64,000 bases of DNA, from contig JADLSH010000138.1 in NCBI GenBank assembly GCA_016169945.1, positions 1,663,501 to 1,727,500 on the forward strand, read 5' to 3'. The notes beneath the pieces were generated by a model. It saw only the letters and a list, made by a program, of their open reading frames with translations, searched no databases and was not told the origin of the DNA. This stretch comes from Trachythela sp. YZ-2020. Its lineage: Eukaryota > Cnidaria > Anthozoa > Malacalcyonacea > Clavulariidae. The translations under genes and the position numbers were made by a program. Shown piece by piece: positions 1-11,584 of the stretch; position 1 is the first letter of the stretch; each line of letters begins with the position of its first letter.

Positions 1-59
1 CTTTTAAAATCAGTTGAGTGCAGGGGTCAAAGAATTTCATTGAGATAAGGATTAGTCAC

Positions 60-1270
60 AAATACTGAACTTGGATTAAATCTAAACTACTTACTGGTAT
101 GAATAAATATTTGTAATTTGTACAAATAATGTACATCTACTGAAGTTACTAGTTGAAGGAAGGCTATGTGTGTCGACATTTTTCATCACGAAACATCCCA
201 AGCTCAAATTTCCATATCGACAGCACAAAAGTGGCGTGTTTCGAAAGCTGAAATCAAATCCGTTTTGGAAATCTTACGAAGAAGTTTCGAAAGAAGAATG
301 ATCGAAGAAGATAAAGAACTCGACAATGAATTTTGGCATTGCAATCCTTGTTGCTTTGGTGGTTTGTCTGTCTCCATCAGGTGGGCCTAAAATAGCTAGG
401 AAGAGCCAAAGTGCTTCTACTTTTACTATGACTTTGGACTACCGTTTCAGCTCCGAATACAAAACAACAACCCGACGTCACCAGCATGCATGGTGGGGCA
501 AAATGTTGTTGTTGCAAATTTATTGAAACAAGTCAGAAGTTGCTAGTTTTACTACAAAATTTTAAAGCTCGTTTAAGCACAATGTCAATGACGACGGATT
601 TCGCTTTTCGTGGACTAAATTATTGCAAATTTTGTTATTGACATGTAAACTGTACAAAATGAATTCAGTCACGTGCACACATACATCTCTTCACAGAAAT
701 ATATAAACAAAATAAACGTAATCCCTTGTCTTGCAGAACTTAATCCCAAGATACTCTTTCAGCAAACAGTGCAGATCGACGTAGTCAGAAAACTCATATA
801 AATGTTAAAACGTGAATGTGTAAATCCCATTTTCATGATTCATGTTGTCCATTCTAAAAATTTCTACCCCTAGGTTATACTCTATACTTAGTGCTATATA
901 CAAACTCGAGTATTAGTTATGAGTTTAGTACGTTCTAGCTTTAATAACTGTTTATACCACATTCATATCGACTGAGGCATAAAATTGTGTATATAAAACT
1001 AAAGAACTTTATTCACAAATACTGCATGAGCAGCTTCAATGTCAACGTATTTCAGTCGTAGTGCATGCTTTTAGTTATTTAAAACGCTTATATTATTATA
1101 ATATCACACTGATGAATGTGGATCGAGTGCAAACTCAGATTAAATCTAAGCCACTTTTGAGAATAACTGTTTACTGGCATGACCAAATATTTGTAATTTG
1201 TGCAAAAAATGCATACCTACCCGAGGTTACCAGCTGAAACAAGACTATGTGTGTTGACATTTTTCATCAA
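60..1270 (+). repeat. Diverged direct repeat, copies at about 60-190 and 1130-1270
   Basis: Two stretches of about 130 bases share order and much of their sequence, including 'aaatatttgtaatttg' and 'ctatgtgtgt(c/t)gacattttt'. They lie about 1.07 kb apart in the same orientation. Short open frames run through both and differ mostly by substitutions, so they could be old duplicates of an exon or of an unrecognised repeat. I recognise no protein family. The 190-1130 interval between them holds nothing else I can name. Confidence 0.5.
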
Positions 1271-1440
1271 TTCCAATCACTTCAGGGTCACTGATGATTG
1301 CTCCAGGGTCATGTTCTGGGAAGGTGTTTTGGAAAAACGTATGCCAGAGGAATTGAAAAATTCGAAAATATTTTCAACCACCGTAAAAGAGGTTCAAAGT
1401 CGTATCACTGGCCGAAAGACTGAAGAGCTGTACAGTCGGT

Positions 1441-2062
1441 CAGGGACGTCGCGAAGGCATGAGCATTGGGGGGGGGGGGTGTCCTGAAATTTTGACCAAG
1501 TTTTGGGGAACATTTTGACCAACTTTCAAGTTTTACATTTTTACAACGTGACTTACGTGAAGGAGAAACTGAATGCTCGTTGGGGGTGTGCTAGGTAATT
1601 TAAGTTCCCGTAAAATTGTAAACAGCATTTTTAAGAAAATAATATTTCAATGACTTTAACATCTTTACTCCAAACTAAATTACTGCACAGTTGTCACAAA
1701 TTATTTGAACTCAGCTTAGAAAAGCAACTTAGCTTATATTGACTGATAAGCACTTCATCTTGCAAGGATATAGTGGATCAAGAATAATCAAGGTGAGGTT
1801 TGCTGGTTTAGCTAGATATTTTCGTATTTATGCGCAAAACAAAACAGAAAATGTTGATTGTTAACCGGATGTCAATTCGCTGCTAATTCGCTTCCTGTTG
1901 GTCAATAAGTATTTTGGTGTTTGACTATATACTTTCGCACTTTCAGCTTATAAGTGACCAATTATTTTGACCAAAATTTTTCCAGTTTGACCAACTTTTC
2001 CCGCTTAAAATTATTGGGGGGGTGTAACACCCCCCCACACCCCCCCAGTAGCGACGTCCCTG
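1441..2062. mobile_element. hAT-type MITE, 622 bp, with 8-bp target duplication
   Basis: The ends are inverted: CAGGGACGTCGC on the left and GCGACGTCCCTG on the right. They are flanked by perfect 8-bp duplications CAGTCGGT at 1433-1440 and 2063-2070. A CAGGG terminus with an 8-bp duplication is the hAT signature. There is no transposase, so it is non-autonomous. Just inside each end is a G-run or C-run; near the right end GGGGGGTGTAACACCCCCC can form a hairpin. It interrupts a short open frame that began near 1200. A related right end occurs near 57852. Confidence 0.85.
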
Positions 2063-2070
2063 CAGTCGGT

Positions 2071-3711
2071 TTGGAAATACATCCAAATCGATGTGTAAGA
2101 GAAATTCCAAGCAATAGCGTGAGCAAACGTCGCCTGGCTAAAGGTTGCAACTGGTGCAGTTGGTGTTCAGGTTTGGCTATTGTTTACGATGATTAAGTTA
2201 CGGTTGGCATTGGATATTAAATCATGAACGAAAAAGGAACTAAATAAGGACTCGAATATGGACTAAACCCAGTAATAATTCTAGTTTAACTTGATTGAGT
2301 GGTATAGTTATACTACTAACCTGCTATTGACATTGTATTCACTCTGTAGTGTCTCTGTCAATACATAGTAGTGGTTCAATAAAAAATATTGTAGATTCAT
2401 TAATATGGTGTTATTTAGTCAGTGGTGTACAATAGGGCTTGGCTTGGTGGGTTGAGTCCCTCTTCCGCAAGCTATGGGTGGAGGGGGAGGGGGAGGGAGC
2501 CCCTTCCTTTTTACAAGAATGCTTACACATCTGTTTCATTCTCCAAGCATAACTTATAACTATTCCAGGCAAGAATGTCGTACAAAAATGCGGTCATGGG
2601 ATTGGAGGGTTCCTTATGACGTCATCCATACCCGAATGTTTTCACTCTTTGTAACGTGCCCGTCTAGAGAGCCCCTCCCCCTGCTTATAAATTTAGTTCT
2701 ACAGCACTGTATTTAGTTATTTAGCCTGTGCCTCGTTTTAAAGATTGCCTATTGCACATGCATACAGATTTTGCGGTACTCAAAACTCCAACGTTAAAAA
2801 GGAAAGGTTGGATATGTTCCCATGGTATATATATTTAAAACTTTTAACAACTCAAATTCCCACCATTTTAATACATGGACATGTCTTTTTACCCAGATAG
2901 CAGTACAGTTTTGAAGCTTGTTCCAAGCCCATTTTCTCTTCGCTTGCGGGTATAGATTCAGCAACGCGGATCCGTTGTGCAGTTTTTGAAAGTAAATAAA
3001 ACCGTCCATGAAAGGAAAATTTTAAATACATGTAGACCAGTTAAGTCAAAGTGTTCTTGCTCTAAAACCTTTTACAAAAATTAAATCCTGCAGTAGCTAA
3101 TGTAGTTGCCTTAAGAGTTAAGTTAAAACAATAAAAACCTTGATTTAGAACTTTGTCATTATTTTGTGATTTATTGGCATTATACAACTACAAGTATACA
3201 ATGTTAGTCAAAACGCTGGGTTAGTTTAAAGCCCAGTTTAATACTAATAGCCAAACAGCTTTGTCTGTAGTGTTCATGTACTAACTGTTCATGGTACCAT
3301 TTTGTTTCATCAACTTCTTGCCATGACGAATTTCTCTTTGAACTACTGGTCAGTTTGAGAAGTTATACCATACACTCACACAAATGTTTATTATGTAATA
3401 GATAAAACATGAGCAGTCGATCTTTATCTGATATACAAACTCGGGCCGAAAGCGAGCGTTGTATATCAGATAAAGATCGGATGCGAATAATTTATCGTAC
3501 TTATCAAACGCATACATATAAATGTTCATGTTTATCGACTATTTTAAAGATATAAGCTGTTTTAGCTGAGAAAATCTAACGAAAAGGTAATGTTAATCAG
3601 GACGAAATCTGTATCAGATTTACAGACATTGATATATTAAACATTCATTTCTTTTGCATTTTCTTCATGATTTATGACACTTCAAGGCTCAAACCATGTA
3701 AAGAATTTGGC
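2071..3711. other. Gene-free stretch
   Basis: I see no gene. It contains a purine-rich run at about 2474-2500 (gga/ggg repeats). A short palindromic unit lies at about 3420-3480, where 'atctttatctgatatacaa' is repeated inverted around 'gggccgaaagcg'. That design is shared with other palindromic MITEs in the window. Confidence 0.4.
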
Positions 3712-3715
3712 TTAA

Positions 3716-5898
3716 AGGACATTGGCAACGAAAATTTTTATTGGCTTATTTAATCTTAGTGGAAAATGTTACCCGTTTCTTCTGAAACATTTTTGTTTGC
3801 GAGTAAAATGCAAGTAAAGTTTGATAAAATTTGCTCATCGGCCGCCATCTTGAAAAAAATTATCTTTGGGGTCAATGACCTTTTTGACGTCATTTGCAGG
3901 GTTGCGTTCAAAACAACATAGAGATTTATATTGCGCGAAGGTTATGTGTTAACTAAAATATGTTATTTTGAGCGTTATAATGAACAGAAATTCTCATAAC
4001 CAGGCAAGGGAACTAGGGAAGTACTATACTATCAGATGAGACCATATTAAGCGAGTGGGAAGGAAAGGAGTGGCGGATTTTGCAACGATTCTGCACTACA
4101 GCGTGATTTGTCTGACGCGTTTGAGGATGATTGGGTATTATTGAAGCTATACTATTTTGTGTAAATTGAAATTTAACGAGAAAGATAAATGGTCATATAC
4201 TCTGCAAAAAGTAAAGAACCATGTGTTGTAGTTAGAATACACTCTTTAAACGAACACATAAGAAAAAATGGATGAAAGGTTATATTAACTCGAGACACTG
4301 AGTGACTGAGACAGGTTCAAGCCTTAAAATATTAATGTACTGAAAAGGAAATCTAGTGCAGAGTTGTTGGATAAGACGGAGTACTATTATATTGAAATAG
4401 ATTTATATTTAAGCTCAAGAGTTTATTGAAGAATATTTTTTCAAACAATTCATATATGAAATTGTGAGCATATGCCTATAGGCACACTGTGCTTGTATTG
4501 TTTTTGGTCGTATATACATTATTTAGTACCTATAATTAGTTTATAGAAACAAGCCAGATATAACTGTTCTCTGGCAGCAAGTAAAATAGGAAAATATTTT
4601 CTGAAAATGTAGCGAGTTTCTTTACATTATAGAATATCATTAATCACGGCGTGCCGTTTATCATACATGTACATATCAGTTATGATTATTATAAGACAAT
4701 ATAGTAATATTATGTCTTACAAATTAATCATGCATGTTATTTGTAGTTTGTTGTGTAATAGCGCTTCTTTATACTAGTCTGTCCAACTGTATTGAAAGTA
4801 TAAAAGGAGTGCTGTAGCTCAAACTATTTAGATTTTTGGGGTTTTATGCATGCTTGTGTATTTTGAATCTATATTGCGCCAGCCAGATATGATATATTTG
4901 ACCATGCATATTGTGATTATTTTCGTTACTGTTGTATTTTCAATAACAATTGGAACTGTTACGTGAACGCACTGTAGAGAAATTTAAGCACATGGAAGCC
5001 GATTTGATTGTTTTGGAATTTGAGCAATTTTTACGCATTTATCTAGCGAGCCATTCAAGAGATAAAGACAATTATTGATGTAATATTTGTATAAGAATTT
5101 TCTTTGTGGTTTTCCATTATATGCGTTTATTTCACACGGAGTTGGAAGAGGTAATATTAATGGCAGTGGTAGAAACATGTTATACGCTTATTAAAACGTT
5201 TCTGCCATGTATTTTGCTGCAAAGTTTACGACGCGTGGTAATTCGAACAATGCTGCCAATGTCATTTTAATGAAAAGCGCTAGTACTGACTGTAGTCTAT
5301 AGTATATAGTTTCAATGCAGCACAGTCTAATGTTAGGTATCGCCGGTAGTATTTTGTTCGATATTTGTTGTATAAAAATGCGTTTAAATAATAATATTTC
5401 ATAGTGGAGCCTTTTCGCTAATAAGCACAGATAATAAGCACTACACAACAAGTATATATTCTTTTGGAGTATATGATATGTGTGTTGAAACTTGAAACAT
5501 GCGGCAGAATATAATACTCGAATGGAATCAAATCTATTCGCGTATATTTCAAATACTGTCGTAAAAATATCCGCAGACAAGTGGTACTAAATTGTTACAC
5601 AATTATTTAATATAAATCGTCGTACATCTGTATTTTGTTTGACAAAATGTTGTTAGAACGCGTTGAATGCGATATATGTTATGTTGTTATATTTGTGGAA
5701 CCCTACAAATGACGTCACAAAATGTATTCATGCAGAAATTAGCATATCAGGATTTTTTCAAAATGGCGGACAACTGCCAAACATTTTCATAATTTTCTCA
5801 AAAACTAAATGCAGTAGACAAGCGAAAATACGAAATTAAGTATTCCGTAGGTAAGCCTGAAAGATATAGGCAATAAAAATTTTCGTTGCCAATGTCCT
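3716..5898. mobile_element. 2.2-kb terminal-inverted-repeat element flanked by TTAA
   Basis: The left end AGGACATTGGCAACGAAAAT at 3716 is matched inverted at the right end (5879-5898) over about 30 bases. Both sides are flanked by TTAA (3712-3715 and 5899-5902), as expected for piggyBac-type insertion, although TTAA could also be chance in AT-rich DNA. The first bases differ from the usual piggyBac CCC end, so the superfamily is open. Inside are only short open frames with no recognisable transposase. Related 'gccgccatcttgaaaaaa' and 'ttttttcaaaatggcggac' stretches lie inverted near the two ends. Confidence 0.7.
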
Positions 5899-6229
5899 TT
5901 AAGGTTAGCTCCTCGTTTTTCAATACACTATTCGGTCTTTCAAATCACCATAACAAACTACTTCTCGATCGTCAATTCACTATTCAGTGTTTGAAATCCG
6001 GTTCAATAATAAACTTCCCGTGTATTTATATATTTATTCAACTTCGCCAGATAAAGGTTATACGAATGACATACACAAGTGCACAACACAAATACAATAC
6101 AAACCGTAACGAATGGCGGGGACACCACAACTGTTAAAACCAATTACTGTGGGCCCTTTTAACATATAAGTTACATATATTATATTAATATCTAGAAACG
6201 ACAGTTAATGACATTGTTTAAACTTCGAC

Positions 6230-6348
6230 AACAGTTACAATTTAAACAGATTCAGCATGAACTTCGAAGCTCTTCTCTGGATGCGTTCGGTTCGTTTGAT
6301 GAGACCTATTGACTGGGAAGACCATACCTGGCTTGAATAGCCGAGAAC
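6230..6348 (-). pseudogene. LINE reverse transcriptase C-terminal fragment
   Basis: Read on the minus strand, the frame gives a piece with SSQVW followed by ERIQRRASKFMLNL and a stop. That is the conserved C-terminal segment just after the reverse transcriptase of jockey/CR1-like LINEs (Y.SQVW ... RIQRRATK). The upstream coding part does not hold one frame, so this is a truncated, decayed copy. Confidence 0.6.
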
Positions 6349-6740
6349 ATGGTATGATATATAAGAGAATTTACGATGTAGGACGGCAACGCGACGATGA
6401 CGGCCAAAACAAACTCCTTCAAATAAATAATTGTAAAGAAAACTTGCGTATTAATTATCCTTATTATTTATTTAAAAAATTCCTGGTTTCTGATTGGCTA
6501 ACAGCCAACTGCGAAATCGTCATATCAACTCAATAACCTCGTGTCCAGGCTCTTTACGCGGCGACAGCTTGCCAAATATGGTCAAGCTAGCGAGTCAATA
6601 TGATAATTATTGACGCGTCAATATGACTTCGTTGCAAGCGACGGGGAATATTATGCAACTTCTTTGTTGACCTCGCGCATTTCGTAATTCTTGACTGTCT
6701 AGCACGCAAGATATTTTTAATTTTTTAAATAAATAATAAA

Positions 6741-6890
6741 ACAATTATTGAACTCGGTTTTCGCGTGATATGAAGAATTATCATGCCCTCAGTTTGCCGT
6801 TATCAACCTCAGCCTGCGGCTTCGGTTGATAACGGCAAACTTCGGGCATGATAATTCTTCATATCACGCTCAACCTCGTTCAATAATTGC
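6741..6890. mobile_element. Palindromic foldback MITE, 150 bp
   Basis: This is an almost perfect palindrome: 'cgtgatatgaagaattatca' and its reverse complement bracket a second inverted pair around 'ttatcaacc'. The outer ends are acaattattg and caataattgc. A second copy lies at about 23914-24050. Other palindromes in the window, at 41920-42020 and 46090-46195, share the CAATTA-type ends but not the interior. Confidence 0.7.
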
Positions 6891-8568
6891 TAAATATAAT
6901 ATAATTAGATAGAGATTAATGTGCATGACGTTTGAGAATTAAGTGACAAGTAGATATCAAGGTTTAGGTACTTGAGCTGGGGTGTAACAGAGTCAGTGTA
7001 GAGTGTACAGTGAACTATGACCGTGTGAGAGAAATTGTGATATAGAGACGGTGCTTCTAATAGCCCGTGCGCTAAAGTATCGTTTGTGATTGTGACTTGT
7101 GAGATATTTTACCTATATATTACCCTTAATTTTGAATAAAATTTTATAACCAAAACTGTGACTTAGTCGAGGACTACAGTTCAACGGAGGGAACATTCTC
7201 GACACTTGTCGTATATTATCAATCGTATGAACTTAATACAGTTTAGAGAGGTTAAGACAGGGACTTGAGAATCAGTAATTGATCCCGTTTTGGGCACTAT
7301 GTGGCCATACCCTACGGTTACCATGGCGATAATCGTGTACCAAAACGCCCATACAGGTGTATTACGTCAAGCCGCAATAGTACACAATAGACATTTAATC
7401 TTTATTATTGGTATACCAGCATGATGTCTTTGCCTTTGAGAGACAGACTTGGAGCAAGTCTATATATGATTTAATTTTTAATTTAATTTTTTAATTTAAC
7501 AACTTTATTGGTACCATAATCAACATAAGTATAACACATCGAAATAAAAATCCTGATATCGCCCAGCACTACAAAAAGAAATATACAGTGTTGTCGTGTT
7601 GCGTGTTACCATGGTTACAGTGATCGGCTCAGTACTTCATGTTACAATAACTTTTTGGGAGTAAATTGTTTGGTTCGAATATGGGCGAGGGGATTCTGCA
7701 TGTGTGTATTTCTAGTATTGTTATATTACTGTTAGTAATTAAAGGTAACTGTTATCACATGATCGCTTTTGTATTGACACTATAAAAGCACGTGTGTTTT
7801 CCCGACCCACGTTATTAACGTCCGGACGAAGGGCTTAATTGGCTCGAAGGGTTGAAGTTCTTTTTATATTTTTCAGGTATTTAGATCCTACAATTCTTCA
7901 AGAATACCGTACTTGGAGCGAGAGCTAGAGAGTCAAACGAGAGAACATTGAAATATACTCACTTTGACTGAGAATAGATTTTCCAGGTTGATTAAAGATT
8001 TGGGATGTACTCAGCCTAGACCTAGAGCCTTTACCAGGCAGGTGGCGCTTGATTTGCAGGTTAATCGACTTCACACCAACTCTCTTGGCACCAGTCTTTC
8101 TATTGAAATGCGCTGAAATAGACGGCCTAGGTCTAGGCTGGATGTACTGTGGTTGTTTTCAGCCAGGTTTCTCGAACAATTCCGTTTAACGATGCTTCGA
8201 TTAAGCACCGCATTGTATTGAATAAGTACGGCGCTTATTTAAGGGCGGCGCTTAATCGGAGGCAGCGCTTAAACGAGTAAGTATGGTATAGTTCATCGCT
8301 ATCCCCACACTCAAAATATATAGTCAGTAGGAATGTTTTTGATCGATTCTTGAGTGGATGAATTCAAAGCCCGTTATAAAAAAACGACCAATGGAATAGC
8401 AGTTCAGTGCTCTACCAACTAACGATTTATCTTCGTGAGCCTTCAACTAACTTAGTTGATTATAATAAATAGAATTGACCTTAAGGTGGAATGGTACTTA
8501 AAACTCATTTGCATAGTGAGAAATACTGAAATTCTAATTCAGTGTTTCTCAGTTCCATTCCACTACAA
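6891..8568. other. Gene-free stretch with several repeat fragments
   Basis: There is no gene. About 7493-7560 reads as the 3' tail of a minus-strand LINE (poly-T then 'aacaactttattg'). About 7590-7720 is a dispersed repeat with a second copy near 26350-26480 ('gcgaggggattctgcatg'). About 7815-7885 contains 'gacgaagggc...gaagttctttt...atttttcagg', a motif also found at the end of the Penelope-like remnant near 20055. About 8183-8290 has GCGCTTA-rich ends resembling the pogo-type ends near 16.9 kb. 8008-8150 contains a short inverted repeat around 'cctagacctag'. Confidence 0.45.
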
Positions 8569-8898
8569 TTATTCATGAAATTTATAATCCCCAAAAAAGG
8601 GAATTCGTTTCATATAACCAAATATAATATCCTTGACTTCCTTGTCCCAAACAATGCCATTCCTTGATCTTGATATTTTTCTGCGAACAATACTGGTACA
8701 ATCACTAATATATTCCTTTGAACATTCGATATTCAGGAATCGACATATCTTCCGTAGTTCAAGCTCTGGGTTTGCAATGACATCTTCACTTCTCAATGTG
8801 TGTACTTGATCATGAAACTGTTGTAGTAAATGAGCGTTTGTCTCCGCAAACTTCATGCGATAGTGAATGTTTGGTATATTTTCCTTAGTTAAGCTCAC
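8569..8898 (-). CDS. Sulfotransferase-family protein, last exon
   Basis: This is the terminal coding exon of the gene whose other exons are 9531-9785 and 11081-11545. The acceptor reads ttttttccatAG on the minus strand, and the frame is phase 0 from the preceding exon. It encodes about 109 residues ending in FHE and a stop. The segment PELELRKICRFLNIEC is the typical region before the C-terminus of cytosolic and Golgi sulfotransferases, where the enzyme recognises a run of residues and computes its depth in the PAPS fold. No frame damage is visible. Confidence 0.75.
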   Translation of the reverse strand: MSLTKENIPNIHYRMKFAETNAHLLQQFHDQVHTLRSEDVIANPELELRKICRFLNIECSKEYISDCTSIVRRKISRSRNGIVWDKEVKDIIFGYMKRIPFFGDYKFHE

Positions 8899-8942
8899 CT
8901 ATGGAAAAAAGATAAATGTATATACGTGAGGGAGTGATTCAT

Positions 8943-9500
8943 CTCATGTTTCAATGATCCAATCTTAGGATTCAATGATTCAATCTTAGGATTCAATGAT
9001 CCAATCTTAGGATTCAATGATTTTATCTTAGGATTCAATGATTCAATCTTAGGATTCAATGATTTTATCTTAGGATTCAATAATTCTATCTTAGGATTCA
9101 ATGATCCAATCCCAGGATTCAATGATTCACTCTTAGGATTCAATGATTCAATCTTAGGATTCAATGATTCACTCTTAGGATTCAATGATCCAATCTTAGG
9201 ATTCAATGATTCACTCTTAGGATTCAATGATTCAATCTTAGAATTCAATGATTCAATCTTAGGATTCAATGATTCTATCTTAGGATTCAATGATTCTATC
9301 TTAGGATTCAATTATTCACTCTTAGGATTCAATTATTCAATCTTAGGATTCAATGATTCAATCTTACAATTCAATGATTCAATCTTAGGATTCAATGATT
9401 CAATATTTGGATTCAGGGATACAATCTCAGGATTCAATGATTCAATGAATCTTAGGATTCAATCATGGGATTCAATTATTTAATCGTAGGATTCAACCAT
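8943..9500. repeat. 21-bp minisatellite inside the sulfotransferase intron
   Basis: About 26 tandem copies of a 21-base unit of the form 'attcaatgattcaatcttag' plus g. Variants change one or two bases (ccaatc, ttttatc, cactc). The array lies entirely within the intron 8899-9530. On the minus strand the unit reads as a heptapeptide (LNPKIES) and stays open for 138 codons, because 21 is divisible by 3. The higher-coordinate units contain stops. It is most simply non-coding. Confidence 0.9.
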
Positions 9501-9530
9501 TGAATCTTATGTTCAATCATTCTGATATAC

Positions 9531-9785
9531 CCAGGCCCTTAGCAAGGAATACAAATTAACGTCCATTACACTTACTGGCGTTTTATATATCTCTGTCCAG
9601 TTCAAGTTATTTCCAAAACGTTTACGTAACACCAATGTCGCGATGTTGTCAAATGGATTACGGATAATATGAATAAACTTTATTGGAATCTGTACTTTTT
9701 GTTGTATTTCTTGCAAAATTGACCAATATTTCTGCGAACGTTGCAACAACAGGGTCGTTCTGCCGCCTTTTTTGTCACCGATAAC
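9531..9785 (-). CDS. Sulfotransferase-family protein, middle exon
   Basis: This exon has 85 codons with acceptor ttttAG and donor TGG|GTATAT, phase 0 at both sides. It begins VIGDKKGGRTT and contains HIIRNPFDNIATLVLR, which corresponds to the 3'-phosphate-binding motif of PAPS-dependent sulfotransferases (R-N-P-x-D region). Later it has VNLYSLLRAW. Together with the 5' P-loop-like motif in the preceding exon, this supports a sulfonate-transferring enzyme. The acceptor substrate cannot be told from sequence. Confidence 0.8.
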
Positions 9786-9956
9786 CTAAAAGTGTGGAAA
9801 ATGAATCCTAAAATCCAAATCGGCCCGACAAATATGCACTGAATTTGTTTAAAATGTTCTGGAAGTGCATGCTAGTTTTTAGCTTACCCTAACCAACATT
9901 GCAGTAATAAATTATAATCCGAATGTACACAAAAAGGTATTCAAGACGCGACCTAA

Positions 9957-10128
9957 AGGTACGTTCACACGTTGCGATTTGTCGGGCCGATTTCAGATGC
10001 ACGTTAATGATATTTGAAAAATACGTTTGCAAACGTCATCTGCTGTCATCATCAACTGAAAATATTCGTCATTAACATTCAGCAAAACCTAAAATCGGCC
10101 CGACAAATCGCTGTGTGTGAACGTACCT
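9957..10128. mobile_element. PIF/Harbinger-type MITE, 172 bp, TAA duplication
   Basis: Inverted ends AGGTACGTTCACAC and GTGTGAACGTACCT are flanked by TAA on both sides (9954-9956 and 10129-10131). The TWA-type 3-bp duplication suits PIF/Harbinger. 'cgatttgtcgggccgat' extends the inverted match to about 40 bases. It sits in the sulfotransferase intron 9786-11080. A fragment of the same inner sequence lies at about 9819-9835. Confidence 0.75.
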
Positions 10129-10207
10129 TAACTGTCCAAAAACGAGAAGATTATTTGAGCATGAAGATTTCAATTCTAGGATCCATTTTTCCGGGTGACT
10201 TTCCCGA

Positions 10208-10420
10208 AATTACGTCACAAGGATTAGGGTTAGGATTAAGGGTTAGGATTAAGGGTTAGGATTAGGGTTAGGATTAAGGGTTAGGATTAAGGGTTAGGAT
10301 TAAGGGTTAGGATTAAGGGTAAGGATTAAGGGTTAGGAATAAGGGTCAGGATTAGGGTAAGGATTAAGGGTTGAGGTTAGATTAGAGTAAGGATTAGAGT
10401 TAGGATAAAGATTAAGTTCG
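10208..10420 (+). repeat. Interstitial telomere-like TTAGGG-variant array
   Basis: Tandem variants of ggattagggtta and ggattaagggtta continue for about 200 bases, with decay at the right end. TTAGGG is the metazoan telomere unit, but the dominant period here is about 13 bases (ggttaggattaag), so this is a minisatellite derived from or resembling telomere repeats. It lies within the sulfotransferase intron. Confidence 0.8.
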
Positions 10421-10576
10421 AATTAAAAGTCAGGTTCTTAATAAGGAAATTGAGCCATTTTTCCTGTAGATAGCGAGGTGTGGAAAATTGTTGACACTAT
10501 AAATTCGGATCAGAGATTATTCTCTGGTGTCGAAACCGGCACCAAAATAGCTCAGTCAAACTCCTAGCTTTAGAAA

Positions 10577-10630
10577 GGTTTAGTTCAGTGGTTAGGGAGG
10601 CAGACCTGGGTTCAACTCCAGGCTAAGACA
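10577..10630 (+). repeat. tRNA-like fragment (SINE head or tRNA pseudogene)
   Basis: TTTAGTTCAGTGGTTAGGG resembles an RNA polymerase III A box. GGGTTCAACTCC downstream resembles a B box, with a short complementary stem (cctggg/ccagg). The spacing is too short for an intact tRNA, with only about 53 bases in total and no room for an anticodon arm, so it is most likely a SINE head remnant. Confidence 0.5.
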
Positions 10631-10804
10631 TTCAGAAATCAACTGTTCTCAAGCTTAAGTGATTCCTTCAATACCACAAGTTGCTATTCCTACACGTATC
10701 AGTTCAAAGCCAAATATATTGTCAAAACATTGTAGAGTAAATGCAGCATAGAGATCTTGTTAATAAGATATCACAATTTCCTTATTTTAGGGTGCTTTTT
10801 AAGG

Positions 10805-10985
10805 CCTGCAGTTCATACGATCCGATTTGTGGGATCCGATTGTCATCTTGACGTGTGTGATTTACTGGATTTGCTGACAAGAATAAGGCTATTGTCTCAT
10901 ATTTGGCGAAAAGTGTAGTTGGTGCTGTATTGTATGAAATCACATACGTCAGGAGGAGAATCGTCGGATCGTGTGAACCGTAGAC
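10805..10985. mobile_element. Probable MITE with imperfect inverted ends
   Basis: Left 'tgcagttcatacgatccga' and right 'tcggatcgtgtgaaccgta' are imperfect inverted partners about 180 bases apart. I could not define a target duplication. It lies in the sulfotransferase intron 9786-11080. Confidence 0.45.
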
Positions 10986-11080
10986 GATAACCCCATTGCT
11001 TTCTTTACTTCGTGTAGTCTTGCGTGAAGTCTCGCGTGTAGTCCGCGAGAGTCAAGGTGCGAGATTTACTGGGCACTAAC

Positions 11081-11545
11081 CTTTATTTTTCCATCAAATT
11101 TCCCCTGCCACTGATTAGGAATTAAATAATTATATTTCGTCTTTGGAAGACAATCTTTAGAAGACCTGTCCCCTTGACGAGCCTCAACATAACTATTTGT
11201 ATAGAGTTGCTCAAACAAATATTGTTTGTTACGATGTTCTGTTGTATAGTTTTCCCAGTTGCCCAAAATATTATATTCATTTGCTATGACCATATTTGGA
11301 TGTGCATCAATTAAAGAACCAATGAGACTATGGCCACTTCTTGGGTAACCAATAAACATCAACATCGTGTCAACACCATTAACAATCTTTGGATCGAGTT
11401 CAATGTTTTTTTTATTGAAATACTCAGGCCACGAACGACAAGCGATTTTCTTTGAAGTAGTGGTTTTTCCACGCCGAATATTTTTCAAAATTTCCAATGC
11501 TTTTCGTTGCTCCTTGTTAGGAACTACTTCTGTAAATGAGAACAT
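11081..11545 (-). CDS. Sulfotransferase-family protein, first recognised exon
   Basis: The exon contains MLMFIGYPRSGHSLIGSLI followed by DAHPN, a classic 5'-phosphosulfate-binding loop of sulfotransferases; YPRSG is the P-loop equivalent that holds PAPS. It ends at donor AAG|GTTAGT in phase 0 and continues into VIGDKKGG of the next exon. The ATG at 11545 is a possible start, but a tttacAG just inside (before AAGTAG) could also be an acceptor, so an upstream exon is possible. The three exons give about 350 residues, near the usual size of small sulfotransferases. Many relatives are Golgi type II membrane proteins, but no membrane segment is seen here. Confidence 0.8.
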
Positions 11546-11584
11546 GAAATTATTAGATTGAAAAGAGGAGACAGAGCAAAATTT

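Noticed and set aside
5191..5580. 129-codon minus-strand frame as the transposase of the TTAA element
   Set aside because: No transposase motif, low-complexity AT-rich composition, and no similarity I can recognise.
8895..9311. 138-codon minus-strand frame of LNPKIES heptads as a repeat protein gene
   Set aside because: It is the 21-bp intronic minisatellite; it has no start context, stops right after the splice acceptor and is interrupted by stops in the remaining units.
9400..9480. The minisatellite as a CRISPR array
   Set aside because: Units are contiguous with no unique spacers, and the sequence is from an animal.
10577..10630. Functional tRNA gene
   Set aside because: A and B boxes are present but the distance is too short for an anticodon arm and no acceptor stem can be formed.
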